DNA from: Diogma glabrata
Taxonomy: Eukaryota; Arthropoda; Insecta; Diptera; Cylindrotomidae
Length of the DNA stretch: 64,000 nt
Assembly: GCA_963693315.1 (NCBI GenBank)
Contig: OY856188.1
Location: 148,675,096 to 148,739,095 of the forward strand
Direction: 5' to 3'
The position numbers and the translations under genes were made by a program. The notes under the pieces were generated by a model that was not told the DNA's origin, searched no databases, and was given only the letters and a program-made list of their open reading frames with translations. Within the stretch, counting starts at the first letter, position 1. Every line of letters begins with the position of its first letter. Positions 36,230 to 47,518 of this stretch are shown here, one piece after another.

Positions 36230-39200
36230 TTAGGCACGAATGTCCTTGGAGTGATAAACACCTCTACGTTTAGAAACCAGGTCCTCCAGTTCGTAGGCGG
36301 AACCACCTACCAACCTTATTACTCTGGTCTCAATAAACTTCTGTGCAAGTTTAGCAGATAATTTCTTACCGGCGTCACTCAAGATAAAGTTCCTTCGGAA
36401 CACCGTATCACCTGGTTTAAACAAAGTTACTCGAGCTCGTAAATTGTATCTTTCAGCACTTTTGACAAATGCTTCGGCAGTTAAATCAAGAATTCGAATT
36501 CGAATCTTATTAAGATAATCAGGTCGCAGAATCGTTTCACCTGGATCATGAAGACTATTCAATCGTCTCAGCAGTTCATATGACGAACCATGAGTCACCA
36601 TAGGTATTCCAAACATTGCGTAATATGGGGAACATTTAAGTGTCTGATGTAGGGAACAACGTAGTGCACAAGCGATCTCGCTCAAGTGCAGATCCCATTT
36701 AGAATGTTCCTCCTTTAAATAGGCTCTAATACCAGATAAAACACTTCTATTTACCCGTTCCGAAGCGTTAGCTTGAGGTGAATATAACGCTAGTAATGTA
36801 TGTTTCACTCCGTGCTTCGCCAAGAAATCTCCAAATAGTTTAGACTTAAACTGCGTCCCATTATCGGACACAATAACTTCGGGACAACCAAATACGTGAA
36901 AGACATTGGTAGCCAATAGATGACAAATTGGTTCAGCGGTTAGTTTCCGTAAAGGAAATAAAAATGGATATTTAGTAACATGATCTAATACTACAAGAAT
37001 AGCGATATTCCCGGCCTTTGAACGAGGATAAGGGCCAAGAATATCGATATACAATCGCTGACCAATTCGTTCTGTTTTCATCTGAGAAACCATGGGAGCA
37101 CGAAGTGGAACATTAGTCGCTTTGATTTCTTTGCAGGTCTTACAATTTCCGATGTACGATTTAACCTGGGTATACATACGAGGCCAATAGTAAAATTTAC
37201 GAATGTTAAACAAGGTTTTTGCTAGACCTCCATGAGATGAGGTAGGAGGATTGTGGGCCCTTGCAATACACTCGTCAGTGTATTCCTCAGGTAACCACAA
37301 TTTCCAGACCTCACCCTCTGAAGGAATGTCAAGATCCAAACAAGCCAATCGTTTATAAACCCGACCAGAAATTACTTTCAGATCAGGCAATGTACCGTCT
37401 GCTTCGGTAACCAGATTTACCAACTCCAAATATCGAGAAGTGTTGAAGAAAGGGGAATTAAGATCTAATTCAGGCACTGGACATAGTTCAGAAATGATAT
37501 CGACAGAGTCACGTCTTGATAGAGTGTCAGGAACAGTATTTAATTTTCCTTTTCGGTACTCAATATCAAAGACGTAACCCTGCAATTTCAAGCTCCAACG
37601 AGCCAATCGACCAGAAAGGTCTTTCTGTTGCATTAACCATTTTAATGAAGCATGATCAGTTATGATCTTAAAGGCCTGACCCTCGACATACGCTCTAAAT
37701 TTCTTTACTCCCAGTACGGCGGCTAGACACTCTTTCTCACTAGTGGAGTAATTGCGCTGCGCAGAATTTAGCTTTTTGGACATGTACGCTATGGGATGTT
37801 CCATACCGTCCATGTCACACTGCATTAATACACAACCTATACCGTCGTTGCTAGCGTCGCACTGGAGAGTAAAGGGTTTAGTATAGTCGGGGTTTATGAG
37901 GACTGGTGCTGAGATGAGAGCATTTTTGAGGTTTACAAATGCTATTTCAGCTTCGGGTGTCCATACGAATTTATTAGAATTTTTCTTCAACAAATCTGAT
38001 ATTGGAGAGGACATAGCAGAGAAATCAGATATAAAACGGCGATAATAACCCGCCATACCCAGGAAACGTCGAATCTGTTTGGACGTACGCGGTGTAGGAA
38101 ATTCAGAAATAGCTAGAGTTTTATCAGGATCAATTTTCAACGTACCACCTCCCACAACATATCCCAAATATTTTACCTCCGGCAAGAGAAACTTACTTTT
38201 TTCCACGTTTATCGTCAAGTTCGCACGTCTAAGACACTGGGAGATATCTTCTAACAGCTTCAGATGGGCCACAAAGGTATCTGTAACTATTAGAAGATCA
38301 TCCAAGTATACGAAGACGCACGACTTGAGATGTGGAGGAATTACTTGGTCCATCAATTTGGTCATTGTTTGCGGCGCATTGCACAGTCCGAAAGGCATTC
38401 TTACGAACTGATACAATGGCCGCCCTGGGACCGTAAAAGCAGTTTTCTCTCGGGAGTGTTTTTCTAACGGTATCTGCCAGAAAGCGTCTTTCAGATCCAA
38501 ACTGGAAATGAAATTACTTTGTGGCAGACGACTCAAGATTCCATCTATCTGTGGAAGGGGGTAAGCATCCTTTTTAGTGACGGTATTGACCTTTCGGCTA
38601 TCCAAACAAAGACGATTCTTCCCAGGTTTGCGAATTAAGACTACAGGACTTGACCATGGGCTGTTTGAAACCTCTATAATACCCAGAGACAACATCCTAT
38701 CCAGTTCTTCTCCCATCAGTTTCTCAATGGCGGGCGATATTGGATAGTGTCGCTGCTTGATGGGAGCTGCAGTCCCCACATCAATAACGTGTTCCAACAA
38801 ATGTGTTCGACCCAGACCCATTTTTGAAAATGATGGTAGAAGCTGAATAGTGTTTTGTAGACGTGTTTGATTGTCCATAGACAATTCTGAAATTCCTGAC
38901 TCCGTAGTCGAAAATGTAGGTAAGTTAAATATCGGGTTAAACAAACCAAAAGCGTTAAAGAAATCTATACCTAGATATAGATTTTGAGTCAAAGACGGGA
39001 TAATGAAGACGTCCAGGGTTCTGACTTGGTTCATAAATGAAATCTTTGTTTTTACAAACCCCAAGATCTTCTGTCTTTGGCCATCGGCAGTACGAACTAC
39101 GGCAGACGAATAAGTCAGAAGGTCTGGAGTCTGTACGATTTCTTTAGCAAAATCACCACCAATTACAGTCAAAGACGCTCCACTATCCAACAGTCCAGTA

Positions 39201-39700
39201 TGTTGTTTACCCAATATTGACACTGTGGCATAAGATCTCACATCGTTGTCCAATTTCACAATAGAGGAAATGGTTTTAGTTTTAAACAAATGACGTTGTT
39301 GCCAATAAATACGAGAACGGAGCGCAGAGCGCGATGGAATTTTCAACGATGATAATGAATCGACAAATATGTTTGAGCGCACCTTCAGGTATTCGTTCAA
39401 TCGTTGTTGGAACGATTTGATTTTGGTCCATAATGGAGGCGGTTCAGTATGATCGGGTGTTCGTTTCAATAATTTCACATTAGTATCATGAGTGGGTACT
39501 AATGTAACCGAAGTAGTAATTAACGGGTGTTCTATCAGATTGGAAGTTGAGGTTCGGTTCGACCGTGTATCGGGTACAAATAGGTTCGTGGGAGTGGTAG
39601 ATGACACAACCGAGGGATCAGGAGATAAATCGAATTTGGTCTCAGATGATTCTAAGACAGGTCCTGGGAGCGAGAAAAGGTGTTGGGATTCTGGCCCCCC
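36230..39700 (-). CDS. pol: Pol polyprotein of the giant LTR element (protease-RT-RNase H-integrase)
   Basis: The open frame runs 39718-36230 (1,162 codons, no stop); translation is expected to enter by -1 frameshift at 39694-39700. Protease active site LLDSGAS is at about residues 177-183. RT: FISSLDLKDAFWQIPL, FVRMPFGLCNAPQ and catalytic VYLDDLL (YLDD about 471-474). RNase H starts at LQCDASNDGIG (Asp about 621). Integrase: HHCC finger (AHNPPTSSHGG ... CKTCK), then the catalytic triad in YIDILGPYP, VSDNGTQFKS and PQANASERVNRS. The C-terminus (LVGGSAYELEDL ... GVYHSKDIRA) is a Gypsy integrase tail without an evident chromodomain. Nothing in the frame looks damaged, which is unusual among its neighbours here. 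Confidence 0.95.
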   Translation of the reverse strand, partial: GGPESQHLFSLPGPVLESSETKFDLSPDPSVVSSTTPTNLFVPDTRSNRTSTSNLIEHPLITTSVTLVPTHDTNVKLLKRTPDHTEPPPLWTKIKSFQQRLNEYLKVRSNIFVDSLSSLKIPSRSALRSRIYWQQRHLFKTKTISSIVKLDNDVRSYATVSILGKQHTGLLDSGASLTVIGGDFAKEIVQTPDLLTYSSAVVRTADGQRQKILGFVKTKISFMNQVRTLDVFIIPSLTQNLYLGIDFFNAFGLFNPIFNLPTFSTTESGISELSMDNQTRLQNTIQLLPSFSKMGLGRTHLLEHVIDVGTAAPIKQRHYPISPAIEKLMGEELDRMLSLGIIEVSNSPWSSPVVLIRKPGKNRLCLDSRKVNTVTKKDAYPLPQIDGILSRLPQSNFISSLDLKDAFWQIPLEKHSREKTAFTVPGRPLYQFVRMPFGLCNAPQTMTKLMDQVIPPHLKSCVFVYLDDLLIVTDTFVAHLKLLEDISQCLRRANLTINVEKSKFLLPEVKYLGYVVGGGTLKIDPDKTLAISEFPTPRTSKQIRRFLGMAGYYRRFISDFSAMSSPISDLLKKNSNKFVWTPEAEIAFVNLKNALISAPVLINPDYTKPFTLQCDASNDGIGCVLMQCDMDGMEHPIAYMSKKLNSAQRNYSTSEKECLAAVLGVKKFRAYVEGQAFKIITDHASLKWLMQQKDLSGRLARWSLKLQGYVFDIEYRKGKLNTVPDTLSRRDSVDIISELCPVPELDLNSPFFNTSRYLELVNLVTEADGTLPDLKVISGRVYKRLACLDLDIPSEGEVWKLWLPEEYTDECIARAHNPPTSSHGGLAKTLFNIRKFYYWPRMYTQVKSYIGNCKTCKEIKATNVPLRAPMVSQMKTERIGQRLYIDILGPYPRSKAGNIAILVVLDHVTKYPFLFPLRKLTAEPICHLLATNVFHVFGCPEVIVSDNGTQFKSKLFGDFLAKHGVKHTLLALYSPQANASERVNRSVLSGIRAYLKEEHSKWDLHLSEIACALRCSLHQTLKCSPYYAMFGIPMVTHGSSYELLRRLNSLHDPGETILRPDYLNKIRIRILDLTAEAFVKSAERYNLRARVTLFKPGDTVFRRNFILSDAGKKLSAKLAQKFIETRVIRLVGGSAYELEDLVSKRRGVYHSKDIRA

Positions 39701-41217
39701 CTTCGGTTTCCCCGACAATTTTCACAGTTAGGACATAATACATCGTCTTTTCCGCATCCCCAACAAAACAATCGCTGAGATTCACGACAATCGTGCCACC
39801 GATGACCAGGTCGTTTACAGTTCCAACAAATAGTTGAACTGGTTATTCGTTTCATATTAGGGGCAGGCTGTATTGCCGCAAGTTCGTTAGAGGTAATTGG
39901 TAATGATTCAGTTGGCAATTCGCTAATTTGTATTTGTGAAAATTCACGATCCAAATCCACCTCAGACACCGGTCTAGACGGTCGAATATTATAATCTCGC
40001 GATCTGGTTACTGACTCGGCCCATAACTTTTCGCGATCACGGCAGAGCTGGCGCAGATGTTCCAGTCCATAAATGGTAACATATAACAGCTCCCTTCTAA
40101 TTTCTAATCGTAAGTTGTTGCGTATCAAGGATAACAACTCCGCGTCCGACATCGGTACTCGTAGCTTATCTGCCAGTCGATAAATCGCTTGTAAGAATTC
40201 GTCAAACAATTCCGTGGGCCGCTGTTTCCTGGCCCTCATCCGCTCCTTCACTTCTTCGTCCGTCTGCCGGTCCTGAAATTCAATTCGCAGAGCATGACAC
40301 AAGTCAGTCCAAATAAGCTGTCGGTTCTGGCGAAAATATCTCCAGAACCAATCAGCTGCTCGATCTGTGAACAACAGGTACAGACAACGGGTGACAATAG
40401 TAAAATCGCTATTTAAACACATCTCGGTCAGCCGCTCTATTCTGAAGATGAACGCTTCAACATCTAGACCATCGGGTCTACCCGAGAACGTTACGTTCCA
40501 ATTTCTAATTGTTGTAGAGTGCTGCTCGAGATGTGTTCTCATTCTAGTTGGAGCAAGAGCAGGAGGAGGCTCAGCAAACAATGGTGGTACTGGTACATTA
40601 TTTCGCATATACGCATTCACTGGTGTATAATTTCCGGAATGAACCGTTTGATGACGCGGGGTGGTGGGTGATACTGCATTATGTGCTAGGGGTAACAACA
40701 CTTCAGGTGCTGGAGCACGTGATTGCATCATTGAGTGATTAATTCTTGAAATTTCCCGATCGATGTGAGCATTTACCGCTTCCTGAAAACCTGGATCTTC
40801 CGCTGCAGCGGCACCATATATGGGAGATCTTTGAGCTATATTCCCTCGCACTTCATCGGCGAGTCGAGATGGTGGGAGACGGTTTGCCAAGGGAGTGGAC
40901 GAGGGTTGAATTCCGGTACTGGAACGACGTTGCCAGCCTGCGGTAATAGAGCGGGTCACCGGTCGCGGTGGTGGTGGCACCATTGTATCATTAGTTTTCT
41001 CCCTCCCTCGAGGTAACCTCTGTAATTCTGCACGCTCACAAGCGGCTCGACAAATCGGGCAGGTGCTATTCTGCAACAACCAGTCGTTGAGGCAGATGTC
41101 ATGAAAGAGGTGGTTACACCGAGTGAGGAGTTTTACGTCGGCCGGCACTATTTCGTGCTGACAAACAGCACAAGAGCTGGACCTGTCCAGAACGTCAATC
41201 TTATCCGCCGCTGACAT
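39652..41217 (-). CDS. gag: Gag of the giant LTR element, with N-terminal RING-H2 finger
   Basis: 521 codons from ATG at 41217, no stop. Residues 16-56 form a complete C3H2C3 RING-H2 finger: C16-x2-C19-x14-C34-x-H36-x2-H39-x2-C42-x10-C53-x2-C56 (RCNHLFHDIC, STCPICRAAC). A Pro/Arg-rich linker follows. The retroviral-type capsid region has WFWRYFRQNRQLIWTDLCHA and LFDEFLQAIYRLADKL. Near the C-terminus is a CCHC knuckle CWNCKRPGHRWHDC, then a Cys cluster (FCWGCGKDD, LCPNC). RING-H2 fingers usually act in E3 ubiquitin ligases; a RING on Gag is not the standard Gypsy layout. No intron or stop separates RING from capsid, so it is part of the element's own protein. Confidence 0.93.
   Translation of the reverse strand: MSAADKIDVLDRSSSCAVCQHEIVPADVKLLTRCNHLFHDICLNDWLLQNSTCPICRAACERAELQRLPRGREKTNDTMVPPPPRPVTRSITAGWQRRSSTGIQPSSTPLANRLPPSRLADEVRGNIAQRSPIYGAAAAEDPGFQEAVNAHIDREISRINHSMMQSRAPAPEVLLPLAHNAVSPTTPRHQTVHSGNYTPVNAYMRNNVPVPPLFAEPPPALAPTRMRTHLEQHSTTIRNWNVTFSGRPDGLDVEAFIFRIERLTEMCLNSDFTIVTRCLYLLFTDRAADWFWRYFRQNRQLIWTDLCHALRIEFQDRQTDEEVKERMRARKQRPTELFDEFLQAIYRLADKLRVPMSDAELLSLIRNNLRLEIRRELLYVTIYGLEHLRQLCRDREKLWAESVTRSRDYNIRPSRPVSEVDLDREFSQIQISELPTESLPITSNELAAIQPAPNMKRITSSTICWNCKRPGHRWHDCRESQRLFCWGCGKDDVLCPNCENCRGNRRGGQNPNTFSRSQDLS
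39694..39700 (-). promoter_or_regulatory. predicted -1 ribosomal frameshift site GGGGGGC
   Basis: In the gag/pol overlap the Gag frame reads AGG GGG GGC CAG. G GGG GGC has the X XXY YYZ form. A -1 slip gives GGG GGG CCA GAA, exactly the Pol frame (KGGPESQH). The geometry fits; the all-G heptamer is unusual and a stimulatory structure was not examined. Confidence 0.7.
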
Positions 41218-41572
41218 TATGAAAACTCAAACCGCCGTACAGGACCAGACCAATAAAGACAAGTATAGGGAGAAAAATTGTTACACTAGCCAAGTGTTAC
41301 TTATTGCAAACGTTGAAAACGAATAAACAATTTAATTATTACCAGACAAAAATACTTTATTACAATATTTTAGTACTTGAAACATATTAGAGAGTTGTAT
41401 GGAAATTTCGTTATTCAAACCCTTAACCAGCTGTGCGATATCTGACCACTTCGTCCAATGTATGGATTAAGAAACTTGTAAAACGGGCTATCGCCGAGGG
41501 TAATCAAGAATGAAATATCTATTACTACTTACGTTGTTGATGTGTGAACAATCAGGAAAAATTTGTTTTTTT

Positions 41573-41609
<37 letters not shown>

Positions 41610-43471
41610 TTAACGGGCAGCAGTTCAATCTGGTGAAACAAACGCGAAAATGAAGCCCAAAAAAAAAAACAGGTAAGTTATACTGTTATTAACGAGGTAA
41701 GTGGGGAACAAAAATTATGAAGCAAAATGCGTGAAAATTAATATCCTACACTATTGTCGGCGGGGGATTAAACAAAAATTTCCGAATCGATTTCGGGCGG
41801 CTCAGAAATTCCCCGAATCGAAAATCAAAAAGGGAAAACAAAAAAAAAGTGCGGCAAGCCTACCGGTTCGACAAGCAAATGTGTTTCAAAATTTAACAAA
41901 AATACAAAAAAAAACTTAGCCTATCATGCCTTAAACGAAAATATACAAACAAGATTAAATCTAACAATCTATACCTAATATTAATCGAATTGTAGTCTTC
42001 TATCCAGGTTAGCTTTAAATTGGTGAATAAAATTTTTGGTTTTCCGTTATAATTTTCTTATTCTTGATGCTTATTTATTTGAGTTGAATACTCTTCGTTT
42101 TCCTTATTTGATATATTATTAATTCCTATATTTGGTTTAAATACGTATTCTTGATGTTTAATCTATTTGTTTAATATTTATTTTTTTGTGCTGGCATCTA
42201 AAATATATTGAAAAAAAAAAATTTAGTTCCCAATATTATCAGCTGTTTTGCCGTCTTATGTATTTATTAACTATTTAATTAATAAATACTTATTTATTTC
42301 TTTATTAAATATTTATTTATTTATTATTATATTTATTTATTGGTTATTCTATTTATTTATTTATTATTATATTTATTTATTTGCTATTTACACAATAATA
42401 AATATTTATTTTCCTTTTTTTTTTTGTTATTTATTTATTTGTGGACGGAGGACAGACGGACCAATCCTGGGGGAAGTTCACCACACATGGGGCTGGAAGG
42501 GGTGATCGCCGGTCTTTCATTATTTGTTGTTGTTTTAAGATGTTTTTGTTTGTTTGGGACCAAAGAAAAGTAAAATTATGCTACGTTAAAGGATGGGAAA
42601 TCAGAAAGGAGAAGGGAAGAAGAGCGGAGGTAAAAGGATGGGAAAAGGTAGGGTGGGAAAGGAATAAGAAGGGGTATGTGCTGATGGGATCTCACCCAGC
42701 TGACAAGTGCTGACGGGATGGCCAGAAGATAAATCCTCTGGACCACCATTCGATCATCAACACCTGCCAACTGCGATCCACACCACCAACACATACGGGC
42801 GAGGTGCTATGATCTGAGTTAATCCAATTAACTCGCGACATGAAGGCTGGGCGAACATCTTCCCTCAGCAGTTGATATCGAACTGCTTTAGAAGATGTTC
42901 CCCAGTATCATTCGCGAGAACCGGACAACTCAGACCATAGGGTGCTAACGCTCCAGGGAGGGGACTCTAACGTTATGGAGCAGTTAGCCCAGCTGAGAAT
43001 CTCACTGTCACAGCGAACCCAGAGCATGGCCAGATGACCAGGATGGATGTGATAGGCGTATACGCCATTTCACAAATATCTAATCCTGGCACCCGGTCAC
43101 CCCCGGCATTCCCCGTGCCAGTAAGAAACCCAGCCGTTACTAGGGTCCGTGGGTTTGTAAAGCCCATTGAGAATGATTCCGAAGAACCATTCTCACCCTT
43201 GCGTTATCAAAATACAAAAAGGAGAGTTGTAGCTGGAGGCGTGGGGACGCAAAACCCCATCGAAGGAAAGTCTGAGGAATCTCAGACTTCCTTCGCTCCT
43301 GCGCGTTTGAAGCAGGGAACTGCTTCCACGCCGCCAGAGTCTCTTACTATTGTTGGGTGCAACTTGAAAATTAACATGAAAAAAAATTTTCAAAAAAAAA
43401 TTTTTCAAATTTTGTGTAAACATGGAGGGACTCCTCCAGGGTCCTACATCACTGTAGAAACCCTTAGAGAA
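41218..43471 (-). other. 2.25-kb leader between primer site and gag
   Basis: An unusually long untranslated leader. It contains a ~35-base T run (41572-41606), a TTTA-rich stretch (42250-42440) and a comparatively G+C-rich part (42560-43470). A plus-strand open frame (43034-43555) crosses the LTR boundary and is antisense to the element, with no family resemblance. The leader could carry packaging signals or internal ribosome entry; nothing specific is recognisable. Confidence 0.6.
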
Positions 43472-43489
43472 GCCCCACGTTGGGCGCCA
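43472..43489 (-). other. primer binding site, tRNA-Lys type
   Basis: TGGCGCCCAACGTGGGGC lies three bases inside the 5' LTR end on the minus strand. It closely resembles the well-known tRNA-Lys primer site of several retroelements. It sets the element's orientation. Confidence 0.85.
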
Positions 43490-43492
43490 ATT

Positions 43493-46400
43493 TGTAATGA
43501 AGCGCTTTCTCAGTGGCGAACCAATGAGAGTGGCATAGCAGGAAGCGTACCTTGAGTAGTTTAAAGCCATCACGACTAAGACTCAGCCATCGCGGGTTTG
43601 ATAGAGTAATACCTGCTACTTCAGCACAAATACAGAAATGTACGCTATTTACGAAAATCTGCAGAAATGGAAAGAAATACAAGTGGAAAAATGGAGACTC
43701 TGGCGACGCCATGGGCGAAAGATCCACGATCACCACGCCCAACCCCTACATTCACTCTCAGACGCCCACACACTCACACGTCACACATTCACCCACACAT
43801 TCGACGACTAGCATGTCCCGATTCAATCTCTGACACGCCCTTTTACACCCATTCACACCCCCCACCTTAATTAAAAAAAAATAAAAAAAAACAAACTGAG
43901 TGTACTCACCCCACGATTAATTCCTGACCTCCTATTCCGATTCCATCAGCCTTCCATTGGTACGCTGGTCACGTTGGAGAATTTCGATGGATAAAGCGTT
44001 GATTAGAAACGTTATCTGATAATATTGTTGAAGAAAAATGATGAGTAGAAACATTCAATAAACTAGTAATCATCAGCGGTAAGTAATGTTGTTGAATAAA
44101 ACGTTAATTAGAAACGTTAAATGATAATATTGTTGAAGAAAAATGATGAGTAGAAACGATCAATAAACTAGTAATCATCAGCGGTAAGTAATGTTGTTGA
44201 ATAAAACGTTAATTAGAAACGTTAAATGATAATATTGTTGAAGAAAAATGATGAGTAGAAACATTCAATAAACTAGTAATCATCAGCGGTAAGTAATGTT
44301 GTTGAGTAAAACGTTAATTAGAAACGTTAAATGATAATATTGTTGAATAAATATGATGAGTAGAAACGTTCAATAAACTAGCAATCATCAGCGGTAAGTA
44401 ATGTTGTTCTTATAAACAATGAATAAATGGTTGTGTAGAAATGTTGAATAAATTTGCAATCATTAAACAATTTTATTGAATAAACGTTACGTAGAAACGT
44501 TAATTGATATCGTTGTTGCAGTGAATGACCCGTAGGAACATTCCATAAACTGGCAGTCAGCAGCGTTATATAATGTTGTTCTTATAAACAATGAATAAAT
44601 GGTTGTGTAGAAATGTTAAATAAATTTGCAATCATTAAACAATTTTATTGAATAAACGTTACGTAGAAACGTTAATTGATATCGTTGTTGCAGTGACTGA
44701 CCCGTAGGAACATTCCATAAACTGGCAGTCAGCAGCGTTATATAATGTTGTTCTTATAAACAATGAATAAATGGTTGTGTAGAAATGTTAAATAAACTGG
44801 CAATCAGCAAACAATTCTATTAAATAAAACGTGACGTAGAAACGTTAATGGATGACGTTGTTGCAGCAAATGACAAGTAGAACCATTCCGTAAACTTGCA
44901 AGCATCAGCGTTGAAGGATTTTGTTGAATAAAACGTTGAACACAATGATAACGTTGTGAGAAAAAAAAAATGGTACATAGAAACGTTAAATAAACTTGCA
45001 ATCAATTAAGCCGAATGCGTTGAAATGTAGTTGTGGCAGGATGCGTTGAAATCAAAAATAAGTGTACCAACACTAGCCAAACTATTTATTGAAATCGAAC
45101 GGTGACAATTTGTATAAATGATGGGAACGCAATACGGCAAAACATAATTGTTGACGTATGCGTTGAAATCCAAAACTTGTAGTAAATGGCACCAACACCA
45201 GTTAAACTATTCGTTGCAGTATATCTGTAATAATTTTGTATCAATGATAGTGAAGCAATACGGCAAAAAAGAATAATTGTTGACGTATGCGTTGAAATCC
45301 AAACAATGTGACAAATTGTACCAACACTAGTTAAACTATACGTGCAGGATAACTGTAATAATTTTGTAACAATGATAGTGAAGCAATACGGCAAAAGTAA
45401 TGGTTGACGTATGCGTTGAAATCCCAAAGGTAATCAATTGTAACCACACCCGTTAAATTATTCGTTGAAGTATAACTGTAACCAAGTTGTAACAATGATA
45501 ATGAAGCGATACGGCAGTAATTAAATGAAAATTTTGTATTATTGGTGTGTCGAAACAGGTATAATAGACGATAGCAACAGCCAAAAACCTGATGCCAATG
45601 CTGAGTTGCACTAACCTACAGTAGTAACCGCCAAAATATTGATACGGCGGATGATGATATTGTGGCCTCATCGTTGAAGGACGTCATATTCCGGCCTTTT
45701 TTATAATTTGGATCTTGCATCATATTATTAATTTATTCACATCAACATCCAACTTCAAAATAGTACTGCCATTTAAATTTGGTAAATTTCAGAATCACAA
45801 ATAAAAATAAACCATTTTTTTTTATGTTATCATAACACAAGTTATCAAATTCCACGACGTTCAATAGAAAATAAAATACAGCATACGTTCATTTAGCATA
45901 ATAACTGTAATCATATTTTGTTACAATTCGATTGTCTATTTAAACAAATACACAACTAATAAATAAGATACATCTTTCTTTTACATAATATAGTAGTTCG
46001 AATTTATAATATTTATCGTACCTTCTTAAATCTTCGGCAGTCGAAATAATTTAAGTTTTACAAAAAAATAGGACTCATTCAACTGAGTTAAAAACTTTTA
46101 ATTAGTACAAACAATTGTTCTACTTAAATTTTAAGAGAAATACGTGGATACAAAATATATTCCACAAAAAAATATATATTTTAATAGTTAGTCACAATAA
46201 TTCCATTTAATTATCACTAAAACATTTATGTCAAAAATAATTAACATTAGGATGATAGCGCGCGTACAGTTTTCGTTACGTCACAAAACATATCAATTTG
46301 TTTTAACTTGCACATATAAATTTTTGACTAAATTGGACTAACTCAGTGATACTAAATACAAACAAATTCAACTAATGGAAATATTGGCACTCACCAAATT

Positions 46401-47518
46401 TAATATTGATTATAATATTTTGTACTACGTAGATTTAATGCAATTTTTTTGCTTGTTGATTTTACGGCACATTATTATAGTGGGCACAACACAAACATAT
46501 AAAGATTTTTTTTTTTGCGTTAACAATTTTACAAATTCATTAATTTTTTTTTCTTTGTATGATTCAGAACGGCACACAACATATAAAATTTTTTTTTTGT
46601 TTTAAATTTAAACTCACAAATAATTTGCACTATGATTTTTGAAAGTCAACCGGACGGAATGACTATGTGACCATAACCATCACCACGCAAATGTAATAAA
46701 CTAAGAGATTTTAATAATTGACAGAGCCGTATTATATAGCCAAAAATTTTTGTCTCGAAAAAACTCGAATACGGTGTTTTGGAAATTAATTTCCATCAAG
46801 TTTTCAATTGTTGGGAATTTTTCAAAATTACACAAAACCGTTCGTTATTTGATACTATTGCACAACGACAAGGTTGTAACACAAAATATTTCCGACACAT
46901 CAACAACATTCACCATTGAATTCAAAATGAATCAAATGCAAAACTATAATCCAGAATCACATTATAGTGAAACGGAAAAATCATTTTGAAAGAAAATAAG
47001 ACAATAGAATGTTTAACAAAAACGAGATATTAAATCGTTGAATGTTGATGACTGGAAAAATACGCACAGCCGACTTAGGGTTCAAAAAAAAAGTTAGTTG
47101 TTTAATTACGGTTGATGTTTAGAGAATTCAAACTTTAATAGTATATTGAATGTAACCATAGCGCACGTCATTTTTAGGGTGTTGTAAAATAAAAATATGG
47201 ATGATCTTTAAAGATAATTATTAATTAATTAAAACCAACCAATCTTATATTAGATTAATTAACATATCAAACCAGCGTAATCAGTGCAAAAATCTTTTGG
47301 TTTTCTCACATATGGTCGGTCCAACTATTGAAAATTTAAATGGGGTCTAGGAAAAATAAGGAACTACGGGTTACGGGGACTATAAAAATACGGCTATTGA
47401 AGGTGAATGGATGGGAAACTATTACGCGCGGTACAGGTGAATAAAAAAAAAATGAAAACCAATAAATCTGAGACTATAATATACTGGGTTCAGACATTAG
47501 CCCAGACTATCCATTACA
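43493..47518 (-). repeat. 5' LTR, 4,026 bp
   Basis: Same sequence as 31405-35430, including the three tandem arrays at 43993-45528. It would contain the element's promoter and terminator; I do not recognise a TATA box with confidence. Confidence 0.95.

Larger units (their letters stand above)
31405..47518 (-). mobile_element. 16.1-kb Gypsy-type LTR retrotransposon with 4-kb LTRs
   Basis: Structure on the minus strand: 5' LTR 47518-43493, primer site 43489-43472, 2.25-kb leader, gag 41217-39652, pol to 36230, ~0.8-kb untranslated region, 3' LTR 35430-31405. Both LTRs run TGTAAT...ATTACA, and the 4-bp TSD is GATG. Pol order (protease, RT, RNase H, integrase) is Gypsy/Metaviridae; no env frame is visible. 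The tRNA-Lys-type primer site and very long LTRs recall Osvaldo/Ulysses-type insect elements, from memory. Both ORFs are intact and the LTRs look identical, so insertion is recent. I see no normal polypurine tract beside the 3' LTR. Confidence 0.95.

Noticed and set aside
38079..38411. 110-codon plus-strand ORF opposite pol
   Set aside because: Shadow of the reverse transcriptase frame on the other strand.
43034..43555. 173-codon plus-strand ORF crossing the giant element's LTR boundary
   Set aside because: It is antisense to the element, shows no family resemblance, and its last part is LTR sequence that reads differently at the other LTR; probably a chance frame in a G+C-richer stretch.
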